Part shown: piece after piece, positions 21,112-31,599 of the stretch
Layout: each line of letters begins with the position of its first letter
How positions within the stretch are numbered: position 1 is the first letter of the stretch
Origin: Cenococcum geophilum 1.58
Taxonomy: Eukaryota > Ascomycota > Dothideomycetes > Gloniales > Gloniaceae
Assembly (NCBI GenBank): GCA_001692895.1
Contig: KV748176.1
Span: 620,001 to 684,000, forward strand
Length of the DNA: 64,000 nt
Reading direction: 5' to 3'
Notes under the pieces: generated by a model
Seen by the model: the letters and a program-made list of their open reading frames with translations, nothing else
The model's database searches: none
Told to the model about the DNA's origin: nothing
Position numbers and translations under genes: made by a program

Positions 21112-21706
21112 AAAACGGGAAAGTATTACTGGTTAAATATATATAATATAATATAAAGGTATATCTTTAGCTACTATATCTACTAATAAGCTAAAGCTTT
21201 ATATAAGACGTATAACGGCCTTCTAAAGCCACTACCTATTTTAGACTAAAGATAAAAGAATATCTTAATTAACTTTATTGTTAACCTCCCTATAAGTAAG
21301 AGCTATATAAATATTATAGTAGTTATAGACTAACTATTTAGGATAAAATACTTAATCGCCTACCCTAATATATTAATACCTACTATCGCCTAACTATTCC
21401 TAAATTATATATAGAAACTCCATAGACTCCCTAAAATAATTATCTCCGATAGAGGCAGCTAGTTTATTTCTATATTTTAAAAAAAATAACTACCTAACTC
21501 CGTGTTAAAGCACTATTATCCATAATATACTACCTAAAAATAGATGGTTAAACGGAACGTATAAATGCTATAATAGAATAGTATATTTGGATATATACGT
21601 TATACTTATAAAATAACTGGATTAACTGGCTTATATTTGCTAAGTTTAATATAAATAATTCTATTTTAGAAACTATAAAGGTCTCTCTATTCCTAGCTAA
21701 CTATAG
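21112..21706 (+). pseudogene. Gypsy integrase core (inverted segment)
   Basis: The translation shows KTYNGLLKPLPIL, then NFIVNLPISK and INIIVVID (first core Asp region), LPKIIISDRG (second Asp) and a PFLANY end, the standard gypsy integrase. The N-terminal zinc-binding half of the linker is on the other side of the inversion (minus strand, from 37944: a GKTLELL segment). It continues after the inserted elements at 21956-21973, 30852-31375 and 37572-37680. Confidence 0.85.
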
Positions 21707-21955
21707 TATTACGGGACTTATACGTTCTTACGTCCCTGCGCGTTTTGACGTTCTTAACCCATACTTATATTCGTCCCGAAACACCTACGCACGTTCCCCT
21801 ATAACCCCTATTTATACCCGTACCTAACCTATTCTATTTCTATTCTGCATCTAAATGTCTTTATATTAACCACGCATAGTTACGCGTACGTAGCCTTCTT
21901 TAATTACTACCCCGTTTAGTATATTGTATTCCAGCTCGTACCTACTTCCGTAATA
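21707..21955. mobile_element. 249-bp TG…CA-type insertion, copy 2
   Basis: Ends TATTACGGGACTT and CTTCCGTAATA are inverted; exact 5-bp duplications TATAG flank it (21702-21706 and 21956-21960). Its interior (TTCGTCCCG … ACCTACGCACG … TATTCTGCATC) matches the reverse complement of the 2931-3127 insertion, which lacks about 45 bp. It interrupts the gypsy integrase right after FLANY. Confidence 0.82.
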
Positions 21956-21973
21956 TATAGCTAGTATTTATAA

Positions 21974-22199
21974 TATTAGGTAAAACCTAAGTAGATAGTT
22001 ATATAGGTGTAAGGTATAGGCGACCCTAGGGCGACCTAGGGGTGACTCGCCCGTAAGGCACATGCTCTACACGTGCCTAGAGAAAACCCTTCCTACCTTA
22101 TATACAGACTCCTCCTTTTTCCCTTAAGGATTCGTCTCTATCTATATAATATACCTATTATTCTATTATTGGACTCCCTATCTATATCCTTACCTTATA
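21974..22199 (+). repeat. Chromovirus 5' LTR, 226 bp
   Basis: It starts TATTAGG (from TGTTAGG) and ends CCTTATA (from …CA). It aligns with 30621-30846 without a single gap; about 17 sites differ, all but one by transition. Confidence 0.93.
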
Positions 22200-22251
22200 T
22201 TTAAATCCTTACCAATCCCCTTAGGAGGATAGCCGGTTTGATTTTTTTATA

Positions 22252-23460
22252 ATGCCTCCGAAAAGAAAACTGATGCCTATACTTAACGGTAATACGCTAG
22301 CGATATAACTGTAAAACGCCTTAGGATCTAGTGCAGACGAAACCGCTAGAAGCATATTAGTAGCATTTAAGCCATTTCCTAAATCCTAAAACAATTAGAT
22401 ATCTATAAACGCTAAAGACTAGTTTAACTTATATACCTAGGCTTAATAGGAGCTTAGTAAGGTTACTAGCGTCCTACCTAATACCGCTAATATAAAGGAG
22501 CTAGATAAGCTAGCTAAGAAAATAGCCAACTTATAGAGCATTATTAATTTAATAAAGCCCTCCTATCGCCTCTTTAGTAAAGAGTATAAGTTATATGGCG
22601 AACGTATACGCCGAATAAATCTTAACGCCCTAGTTAAGAAGTTACCACCTAATATTAGCGGTACTACTTAATAGCATTTCGACTAGTAGATCGCCGCAGT
22701 TAAGAACCGATTTAAGGTTAATAATGCTAACTACGACTGTAAGCGACGCACGCGCTAGGCCATTAAAGGTTTTATAAAAGAGAAGATAATCACCTAATTA
22801 GTTTATTACCGGTTAGGTACTAAGGATAAGGGTCCTTTACTATAGGACGAATTTAAGACTATGGTTTAAGACCAGATTAGGAACCCTATAGTAAGACGCT
22901 TTAATAACGCTATAATGTACTATACGGCTGTTATAAAGGAGAACTAGAGGTTTAACGTCTTCCTAGCCTATATATATAGCTTAAAGGACCTCTTCTTATA
23001 TACCCCTTTTATTAATCCTAAATAACAGGTAGACTTTTAGTTCTTATATCTCCTAGCCTACCTATAAGTAGAGCTTTTTTACTAGAACTTCGCCTAACGG
23101 GTAAGAACCGCTAAAGACCTCTTTAATAAAATCCGCTATATAGAGTAATTACTTAATACTATAAAGCTTGCGGAAGATCGCGTAAGTAGTAGCGGCAAAT
23201 TATCGCGTATAAAGCGCGGTCGCAGTATAGGCTTTATAGACTTAGGCTTAGGAAATAGAACCTAAAAAGGGCGACGCTTTTTTAAGTAAACTTCTAGGGA
23301 GACTACCTAAAAGCCAGATGGCTTAGGGGACCCCCTAGACGCTAGTGCTACGTAGGCAAGTTAAAGGACCGCAGGCGGCCACTATAAGGAATACTAGAAG
23401 TAGGTTAATAAAGAGAAGTTAGCTTGGCCTTTGGAAAACCTAAAGCCCTAGTAGTATATC
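22252..23460 (+). pseudogene. Chromovirus gag remnant
   Basis: The frame opens with ATG at 22252 (MPPKRKLMPILNGN), 52 bp after the LTR. A capsid-like stretch follows (YRLFSKEYKLYGERIRRINLNALVKKLPPN; SLKDLFLYTPFINPK), comparable to gypsy gag in position and length of about 400 codons. Stops are frequent. A zinc knuckle could not be identified with certainty. Confidence 0.7.
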
Positions 23461-26400
23461 TCTTTTAACTATAACTAGGGCCTAATATAGAGGGAGAGAA
23501 GAAACGTATTATAGTATACGTTGTAATAGATACGCCCTAGGGTAAAGTCCGCCTACGTGCTTTATATAATAATAGGTGCCAAATTAACCTTATTAATTAA
23601 GATGTTATTTATAAATTTAACCTACCTATACGCTACGCGCTATGTTTACGTAAACCTATTATACATTTCGTTAATAGTAACCAGATAATAATCTAGAATA
23701 CTTATAATTTAACGGTTACTACTAGCGACTTCTAGGGTACCTCTTGCACTATTAGCCCGCAGACCTTTTAGGGCGGCTTATTTAATGGTTATAATATAGT
23801 TCTTAGATAGGATTGGCTCGTGGAAGCAGATCTATTAATTAGCTTCCGTTTTAAACAGTTTATTCAGGGTACTTTAGACCCTAAACGCCTTTAAATAATC
23901 ACCCTTAACGCTCTTTTAGCAGACATTAAGGCTAGCAAAATAGTCTATTTGCTATAGCTAGAAGACTCCTTCTTTACGCCGGTTATAAATATAATAGAGG
24001 ATTTATTGTTACTAGCAGCGAGTACCTATATAGACCCTCCGGACGTAGAGATACCGATTATAAATATAGTAAAGGACCTGCCGTTACTAGTAGCGAGTAC
24101 CCGTAAAGACCCTCTAGTGCTAGCGTAGATCACCTATATGTAAGGGGGAGGTAATTAAAACCCTAAAACTATTAAGTATACTATAGCAGAGCTATATATA
24201 CTCTTAGTGCGAGTATACCTATAAAACGTATATCGGCTGTACCTTTCTCTCTACTAGCTCCTGGAAGTACACTACCACGTAATAATCGCTTTAACCTCCG
24301 TAGCCCCTAGCCTACTAGATATATATAAGGAGGAAATTAATATCTTCTCTAATAAGCTAGTAAGTATGCTATTGTAGAACTCTAAGTATAACTATATAAT
24401 TAACTTAGAAGAAGGCAAGACGCTACTATAAATGCCCTCTATAACCTCTTATAGAAAGAGTTATAGATCTTATAAGAGTACCTAAACAGTGCTCTTAAAA
24501 AGGGCTAGATTAGGCCTAGCAAGTCGCCTATTAGAGCGCCTATCCTCTTTATACTAAAAGCAGACGGTATAATACGGCTATACGTTAACTACAGACGCCT
24601 AAATAAGATTATAATCAAAAATCGGTACCCCCTACTGCTAGTTGGCGAACTCTTTAATAGGCTTAGCTATGTAAAGATATTTATAAAGCTAGATCTTTAT
24701 AATGCGTACTATAAAATTTATATTAAAAAGGGAGATAAATAGAAGACCGTATTTAAGACACGCTACGGTTACTTTAAGTACCTAGTAATGCCCTTTAGTC
24801 TTACTAACACCCCTATAACTTTTTAGAGCTATATTTATAAAGCTCTAGAAACCCTAGTAGATACTATCTACATAGTTTACTTAGATAATATTCTTATCTA
24901 CTTAAATAATAAGGATAAGTACGTTAAGCACGTTAAGCAGGTACTGCGACAGCTCCGCGCTTAGGGCCTATATGCTAAACTATTAAAATATATCTTTTAT
25001 ACTAAGAACGTTAAGTTCCTAGGCTTTATTATTACTCCTAGGGGTATTATAATAGACCCTAACTACGTAAAAGCTATTAAGGAATGGCCTAAGCCTAAGT
25101 CCTATAGGGATATCTAGGTTTTCCTTAGCTTTGCCAACTTCTATAGGCGATTTATCTAGAACTACTTAGATACCGTATACCCCCTATATATATATCTCTT
25201 ATATAGGTATATTGCGACCTAATATTAGATAGGGAGAAGAAGAAGAAGCGTAAGTTAAAAGGGCCTACTAAATGGTATTAACCCTGGTCCTGGCCTAATG
25301 ACGCGTAATAGGCGTTCTGTAAGCTACGCGCTACGTTTATATAGGCTTCTTTACTTTGCTACTTTAACCCTAATTTACCCCTAATAGTAATTATTAACGC
25401 TTCTAACTATACCTATAGCGGTATACTTCTACAGCCTTTAGGGTAAGAAGATTAACTCCACTAGTACCTAATCGCCTATTATAGTTAGAAGCTTACTAGC
25501 CTAAAAGTATAGTATAATATGCATAACAAAGAACTACTCGCTATAGTATAATGCTTTAAGATATGGCGCTATTACCTTAAATACGCCGCGTATATAACGC
25601 GCGTGCTCTATAATTATAATAATCTTAGGTACTTTATAACTACTAAGAGCTTATTTACTTACTAGGCCCAGTACGTTAAGGAACTAGTTAAGTTTAATTT
25701 TAAGATTAAATATAAGCTAAGTAAGATAAATCCTGCTAATATACTATCCCGGCGCCTAGATTATACTAAAGGCTTTAAAGATAGCAGTAAGAGAATAATC
25801 CTTAATGCTATACTGCCTATATTATAGTAAAAGTTGCGGGTTATAGGCCTTATAGGCGGTCTTGGTGCTACTATACTACACTAGTAAGTAGTATGCGTGT
25901 AGTATACGAGTAACTCTTATAAACTTAGCGCCGGCGGACCAGAGCGTCCTACTATTCTCTTTAAAACTACTTTAACTGGCCTAATGGCGCTTAACCCTAG
26001 GGAAGACCCCTTAACCTAGGCTACGGTCCCCCGTAATAACCTGGCGAGTTACCTATATATTATATATTACTTTACTAGCATTAACTTTATATAGAGTCTT
26101 GTGCTATAGTAAGAGGTAGTAGTAACTGCTTTAGCTAAAACGGCGTTTACGGAACACCCTCCTAAGTCACTGGTTAATTTTATTTATAAAGTATAAAAAA
26201 GGGACGCCTTTACACGCTTTATATATAATTAGTTAACCTAGGAATAAGTTCCTACTAGTAATAAGGACTATACCCTTAATAATNAAGGACTCCTAAGGCA
26301 AAATAATAAGGTCTAGGTGCCGAATTGTATATTACTATAATAGGAGATCATTAAGCGGAATTATGACGATCTTATGGGCGGCCACTATGGTTTTAACTAT

Positions 26401-27341
26401 ACCTTTAAGGTAATTACGCGAAAGTACGCTTAGAACGGCCTTACCTAAGACCTCCGTAAATACCTAGATAATTATAATACCTATTAATGCTCTAAATTGC
26501 GCCGCTATAAACCTTATAGTAAGCTATAGCCTTTCTAGGCCCCTACTTAAGCCTAGCGGTATTATTTACTTAACTTTATTACGGATCTCCTAGAGTTTAA
26601 GACTCTTAATAGTATAGAGTATAACTCTATCCTTATTTTTATAGACCGTTTTATAAAGCTAGTACGCTACTATCTAGTACGTAAGATAATTAATACTACG
26701 CAACTCGCAGAACTCTTATTTAGAGTCTTTATATAAATAAGGCCCCTAGATAATATTGTTTTTAATAGGGGTAGTATATTTACAAGCGAGTACTAAAGCA
26801 CTATATGTTACTATCTCCGCGTTTAACGTAAACTTAGCATTATATTCTATCCGCAGATAGATAGTTAAATAGAGCGTTAGAACTAAAAGCTTAAGGTATA
26901 CCTACGTATATTTACAAACTAGGAATAGTCTAATTAGGCCTCCCTACTTAAAGAAGTAGCCTTTACCTATAACTCTAAGGTCTATGCCATAATAAAGCAT
27001 TCCCCTATTAAGCTCGCTTATAGCTAGCTACTAAACGTCTTAGATAGAGTCTTAAATAGCGTCTAAGACGCCTAGTAAAGTAGGGAGGGGTTTAAGTTAA
27101 TAAATATACAACTCGCAGAGATATATCTATAACGCCTACACCTTATACGTAAGGTAGCGGCGGCGTCGTTAATATACGCCTAAAAGCTTTAGGTAAAATA
27201 CTATAATCGTTACCACCTAGCTAAGCACTTCGCCGTTACGTTAGGAAAAAATTTACCAGCATTTTTGCAGCATTTGGCAGCATTTGGCGGCCAAATGCGC
27301 ATTTTGCGCACTATAACGTGTAGTGTATAGTATCGACTAAG

Positions 27342-27681
27342 GTGCGGCATACTGCTGCATTCAATAATGCAGTGCGGTATACTGCTGCATTTAATAATAC
27401 AGTGCGGCATACTGCTGCATTTAACAATGCAGTGCGGTATACTGCTGCGTACTGCTGTATTTAATAATATAGTGCGGCATACTGCTATATTCAATAATGC
27501 AGTGCGGCATACTGCTGTATTTAATAATGCAGTGCGGTATACTGCTATATTTAATAATATAGTGCGGTATACTGCTATATTTAACAATACAGTGCGGTAT
27601 ACTGCTGTATTTAATAATGCAGTGCGGTATACTGCTGTATTTAATAATATAGTGCGGTATACTGCTGTATTTAACAATATA
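27342..27681. repeat. 30-bp minisatellite, 11 units
   Basis: Units of the form GTGCGGTATACTGCTGTATT followed by TAATAATGCA. The fourth unit has a 10-bp internal duplication. Each unit boundary holds a GCAGT…ACTGC inverted pair, so single units can fold. Long open frames across it on both strands merely follow the 30-bp periodicity. Confidence 0.92.
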
Positions 27682-27711
27682 GTGTAGCTAATTACGCATT
27701 TTACACTTGAT

Positions 27712-27835
27712 GCGCAATTAATATATAATGCCCTCCTTGCGCATTCTATATATAATGCCCTCCTTACGCATTCTATACATAATGCCCTTCTCGCGCATTC
27801 TGTACATAATACCCTTCTCGCGCATTCTATATATC
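27712..27835. repeat. 27-bp minisatellite, about 4 units
   Basis: Units of the form GCATTCTATATATAATGCCC followed by TCCTTAC or TTCTCGC, directly after the 30-bp array. Confidence 0.85.
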
Positions 27836-27940
27836 TTGCTTACTTTAAGCAATAAATAAGTATTACTCTTCCTATGTAGTTGATGTAAAATAAATTATAT
27901 TATTTTAGATAATTTAATATAATATAGCAACGGTTCTCTT
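27836..27940. other. Short AT-rich link between arrays
   Basis: About 100 bases with no repeat or gene recognised. Confidence 0.5.
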
Positions 27941-28147
27941 CTACCTACCTACCTACTAACCTACCTACCTGCCTACCTACCGATCTACCTACCTGCCTGC
28001 CTGCCTGCCTACCTACTAACCTACCTACCTGCCTGCCTGCCTACCTGCCTGCCTACCTACCTGCCTGCCTACCTGCCTGCCTGCCTGCCTGCCTACCTAC
28101 CTACCTACCTACCTGCCTGCCTGCCTACCTACCTACCTACCTACCTA

Positions 28148-28184
<37 letters not shown>

Positions 28185-28240
28185 ACCTACCCGTCTATAC
28201 CTACCTATCTGTGCCTACCTGTCTGTGCCTACCTGTCTAT
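27941..28240. repeat. CTAC/CTGC tetranucleotide microsatellite, about 300 bp
   Basis: Runs of CTAC and CTGC in patches, then (TCTG)n and (TCTA)n at 28147-28190, decaying into TACCTGTCTGTGCC units at the right. All purines are on one strand. Confidence 0.95.
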
Positions 28241-28313
28241 GTCACCTTAATTCGATCGATCGATTGAATCGTTTATCGTGTTCGCTAGCTGGTCGTTTAA
28301 ACGGTTGTCGTGT

Positions 28314-28530
28314 GGCTCTGGCGACGGTTGTGTGGCGATGACGACGGTCGTCTAGCTCTGGCGACGGTCATCTGGCTCCGGCGACGGTCGTCCAGCTCTG
28401 ACGGCGGTCGTCCAGCTCTGACGACGATCGTCCAGCTCTGGCGACGGTCATCTGGCTCCGGCGACGGTTGTCTAGCTCTGACGACGGTCGTCTGGCTCTG
28501 ACGGTCGTCTAGCTCCGGCGACGGTCGTCT
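28314..28530. repeat. 20-bp minisatellite, about 10 units
   Basis: Units of the form GCTCTGGCGACGGTCGTCTA with few variants; one unit is shortened to 17 bp. GC-rich and free of RIP, in strong contrast to the host. Confidence 0.93.
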
Positions 28531-28671
28531 GCTGGCTGTCGTTCTGGTATCTTCCTAGGTAGGGAGGATGTAAGGAAGGGTAAAAAATGAGGTGGCTACC
28601 TAGGTGTATATAGGGGGTATACTTGGCAGAGGCACGTGTAGAGCTATCGGGAATATAGCGGGGACCCGATG

Positions 28672-29055
28672 CGGAGCTTCGTGTAGAGCCTCCGTACGCA
28701 GAGCTTCGTGTAAAGCCTCCGTACGCAGAGCTTCGCGCAGAGCCTTATGCAGAGCCTCTGTACGCAGAGCTTTATATAGAGCCTTGTGTAGAGGCTTTGT
28801 ATAAGAGCTTCGTGCAGAGCTTCGTGCAGAGCTTCGTGTAGAGCTTCGTGCAGAGCTTCGTGCAGAGCTTCGTGTAGAACTTCGTGCAGAGCTTCGTGTA
28901 GAACTTCGTGCAGAGCCTCGTGTAGAACTTTGTATAGAGCCTCGTGTAGAGCTTCGTATAGAGCCTCGTGTAGAACTTTATGTAGAACTTTATGCAGAGC
29001 TTTATGTAGAGCTTCGTGCGGAACTTCATGCAGAACTTTAAACTTTATATAGAAC
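28672..29055. repeat. 12-bp minisatellite, about 30 units
   Basis: Units of AGCTTCGTGTAG or AGCTTCGTGCAG, with CC for TT and TT for CG variants. The right end degenerates to AACTTTATATAG. Open frames over it (for example the KLYTKLCTKF pattern on the minus strand) are repeat artefacts. Confidence 0.93.
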
Positions 29056-29057
29056 TT

Positions 29058-29286
29058 TAGGAAAAAATTACTAGCATCTAATTTTTACTTTTCTGCTATT
29101 TTAGCATTTTCTAGCATTTAGCAGCTAAATGCTAATACTTAATTATAAATGTGGCATTTGGCGCTAAATGCTAGTACTTAGTAATAAATGCCGCATTTAG
29201 CTGCTAAATGCTAGAAAATGCTAGAAGTGCTAGAAAATGCTAAAATGGCAGAAAAGTAAAATTAGATGCTAGTAAATTTTTTCCTG
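29058..29286. mobile_element. 229-bp fold-back (MITE-like) element
   Basis: The two halves are nearly perfect inverted copies (arms about 100 bp: GAAAAAATT-ACTAGCATCTAA… and its complement), built largely from GCATTTnGC and CTAGCATTTTCTAGC words. Its outer right end is also the right end of the 2-kb insertion. Confidence 0.85.
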
Positions 29287-29640
29287 ACGTAGTAAACGAG
29301 TCCTACTTTCCTCTAAGAATATCCGCACGAAACGTCCCTATAAAAAGCTTAACTATAAGTTTATAGGACCGTTTTAGATCCTAGAGCGCGTAGGGTAGAA
29401 AGTATATAAGCTAGAGCTTTTACCTACTATAGCACAGCTCCACCTAGTCTTTTATATCTCCCTACTAGAGCCTTATAGGTTACGCCCTAGGTTTTAACCC
29501 CTAGTAGTAAAAGAGCTTAAGAAAGGCAGCTAGGAAGTAAAAGTAATTATTACCTACTAGGATTATGCTAGACAACTATAGTACCTTATTAAATAGCTAG
29601 GATGGTTAAATAAGTATAATAAATAAAAATATAAGATAGA

Positions 29641-30620
29641 ACTTAAGAATTATTAAGAATTACTAGATAAGTACTATAAGCGGGACACCCTAGCCTTATA
29701 GCCGAAGCGTAGGCGAAAAGTAAGTACTGCTATTAAAATATAACCTATATTAAAGCGGAGCAGAGGACGTCCTAAGGAATTAAAGAATAAGTAATAATTG
29801 CTATAAGAACTACAACCTTAATTTAAAAAGCACCCTTCCTAGACTTAATCCGTCACTCTATACTAGCTAAGCAGATTGTTTATATATTAGAGAATAGGCC
29901 CGTCTATAACTAGGGTTTATTTAACTAGGGTTTATAACCTACTAGTAATTTACCAGTAGTAACCTATACCGATAACTTATATATTATTCTACGTATATAC
30001 TATATAGATAACGCATAAGGCTAAAACATAGGTTAGTGGCGGGTTTAATAGGTATATAGCCTTACTATCCTAATCTGGCTGTATATAAATAACCTATAAC
30101 CTACCCACGAAGTATATACGGCGCTATACCGGTATAGCGTAAGGCTAAAGCAGGGTTAGTAGCGGATTTAATAGGTATATAGCCTTACTGTTTATAAATC
30201 TAGCTATATGCGAATAACCTATAACTAACCTACGAGGTACTAGCGACCTACCTATATAAATAAGCTTTTAGAATATTTCTAGTCTACTAAATTTAGGCGA
30301 CGGTATTAAGCTCTACTAGCTCTACCTATTAAATAGACTAATTAAGATTTTCTATACCGGGTATATAAAATTGCTACTAGCTCGGTTAAATATAAGGAAG
30401 TCTTAGTAAGGCAAATCTAACTAATTAGATAACTTTAACCGCCGGCCGAAGTTCCTTAATATCTTTACGCCGCGTATATATACTACCCGTCTCTCTATAC
30501 GCAAAATTAAAACGCTCTTTCCCCTTTAAATTTTTTCCTTACTAAGGTTTCTTATGGGGTTTTATTGAGGCTTAAGTATATAAAGGATTAGGGACAACCC
30601 TTTTTAAAGGGGGGGGGCAT
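29641..30620. other. Chromovirus 3' end: pol tail and untranslated region
   Basis: The first 200 bp still read as a basic C-terminal tail of pol (for example KRSRGRPKELKNK). Then follows untranslated sequence containing a direct repeat: GCATAAGGCTAAA and GTTAGTGGCGG words near 30011-30045 recur near 30137-30170. It ends in the polypurine tract. Confidence 0.65.
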
Positions 30621-30846
30621 TATTAGGTAAAACCTAAGTAGATAATTATATAAGTGTAAGGTATAGGCGACCCTAGGGCGACCTAGGGGTGACTTGCCTA
30701 TAAGGCACGTGCTCTACACGTACCTAGGGAAATCCCTTTCTACCTTATACACAGACTTCTCCTTTTTCCCTTAAGGATTTATCTCTGTCTATATAATATA
30801 CCTATTATTCTATTATTGGACTCCCTATCTATATTCTCACCTTATA
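30621..30846 (+). repeat. Chromovirus 3' LTR, 226 bp
   Basis: Gap-free match to 21974-22199, preceded by the polypurine tract and followed by the TATAA duplication. Confidence 0.93.
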
Positions 30847-30851
30847 TATAA

Positions 30852-31375
30852 ATAGGTTTTAAACCCTTTAGTAATATTCCTCGCCTTACTTATTACGCCT
30901 TATAAGTTATAGAAGTAAATAAATTTATAAAGAAGATAGAGGAACTATAATAGTTCCTTACTAATAAAATAATATATACTTAATCTATTTATAAAGCCGT
31001 AGTAAATAAGAAATAAACCCTAGTACTAGCCTACTAAATTAGTAACTTTATCTAGCTAAATATAAGAAATCTAAATATAAAATAACCTGCTAAGAAGCTT
31101 AATTAAAAGAACGCTAGCCCTTATAAGATTAAGAAGGTTATTTCCTTTTATACCTACTAACTAAAGCTTACTAATACGGTTAAAATCTACCCTATATTTT
31201 ATATGTCAGTCCTCTACCCTACTACTTCTATATTAAATACCCTACCTAAATAAATATAAGACTCTCCCCTACTAGTTAAAGTGGATAGTAAAAACGAGTA
31301 CTTTATTAAAAGAATTAATAATATTAAGTATAATAAACGGAAATGTAATATATATATCTTATAAAATAGAGAGGC
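30852..31375 (+). pseudogene. Host gypsy integrase C-terminus and chromodomain start (inverted segment)
   Basis: The translation continues the integrase of 21112-21706: a NIRNLNIK, AKKLN and SPYKIKKVIS series (the GPY/F module) and KIYPIFYMSVLYP, then EYFIKRINNIKYNKRKCN, which fits a chromodomain start. It is cut by the 31376-37566 element and resumes at 37572. Confidence 0.75.
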
Positions 31376-31586
31376 TATAATGGCTTATATAAATGCTTCT
31401 AAACTAAAGCTTATAAAATGCTATCTTACAAAGATACTAAGCCAAAGAGAAGGGAAAAGGGGTTACTAGGACCGATGTAAACAAATATATAGGGTGAGCC
31501 GCTAAGGCGCTAGCTTTGGGCGGGCTAATCGCAGGTTAGTAGAATATAGCAGAATTTGGCAGATAATATGCAATGGCGCCGTTATA
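31376..31586 (-). repeat. 3' LTR of minus-strand chromovirus, 211 bp
   Basis: Same length as 37356-37566, with transition differences. It contains the AGCCGCTAAGGCGCTAG word (31497-31513) shared with another LTR family in this window. Confidence 0.92.
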
Positions 31587-31599
31587 TCACCCCCCTCTT

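Larger units (their letters stand above)
27242..29286. mobile_element. 2-kb TIR-bounded insertion filled with five tandem arrays
   Basis: The ends are inverted: TAGGAAAAAATTTACCAGC at the left, and the complement of CAGGAAAAAATTTACTAGC at the right; a 4-bp direct repeat ACGT abuts both. It interrupts the chromovirus pol, which resumes at 29287. No transposase is present, so it is non-autonomous. The cargo is five unrelated tandem arrays (30, 27, 4, 20 and 12 bp units) followed by a 229-bp fold-back. Much of it is GC-rich and unaffected by RIP. Alternatively, two related fold-backs flank an independent minisatellite block. Confidence 0.75.
23480..29640 (+). pseudogene. Chromovirus pol remnant (PR, RT, RNase H, IN, chromodomain)
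   Basis: Protease-like segment at about 23540-23900. RT at about 24540-25180: YRRLNKIIIKNRYPLLL, LYNAYYKI, KTRYGYFKYLVMPF and IVYLDNILIY (YLDD with one Asp changed). RNase H at about 25370-25770: VIINASNYTYSGILL and NKELLAIV. Integrase at about 26340-27240 with FITDLLEF and IFIDRFIK, then NIVFNRGSIFTSEY. After the 27242-29286 insertion come SLLEPYRLRPRF and, at about 29530-29620, a chromodomain (YARQL-YLIK-LGWLNKY). Numerous TAG/TAA stops; a single N at 26284. Confidence 0.88.
21974..30846 (+). mobile_element. Complete Ty3/gypsy chromovirus with nested 2-kb insertion
   Basis: Two LTRs of exactly 226 bp (21974-22199 and 30621-30846) and an exact 5-bp duplication TATAA (21969-21973 and 30847-30851). 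A polypurine tract (TTTAAAGGGGGGGGG) directly precedes the right LTR, so it is in plus orientation. Gag, protease, RT, RNase H, integrase and chromodomain follow in the normal gypsy order. The integrase C-terminal region is split by the 27242-29286 insertion. Net length without it is about 6.8 kb. It lies inside the inverted segment of the host gypsy. Confidence 0.93.

Noticed and set aside
27342..27681. Possible CRISPR array
   Set aside because: Repeats are directly adjacent with no unique spacers, and the genome is clearly fungal.
27210..27687. Open frames of 155 (-) and 106 (+) codons encoding periodic peptides
   Set aside because: They arise only because the 30-bp repeat unit is a multiple of three; both strands are open for the same reason.
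28310..29029. Open frames over the 20-bp and 12-bp arrays (for example KLYTKLCTKF repeats)
   Set aside because: Pure tandem-repeat translation with no domain, in a non-coding insertion.
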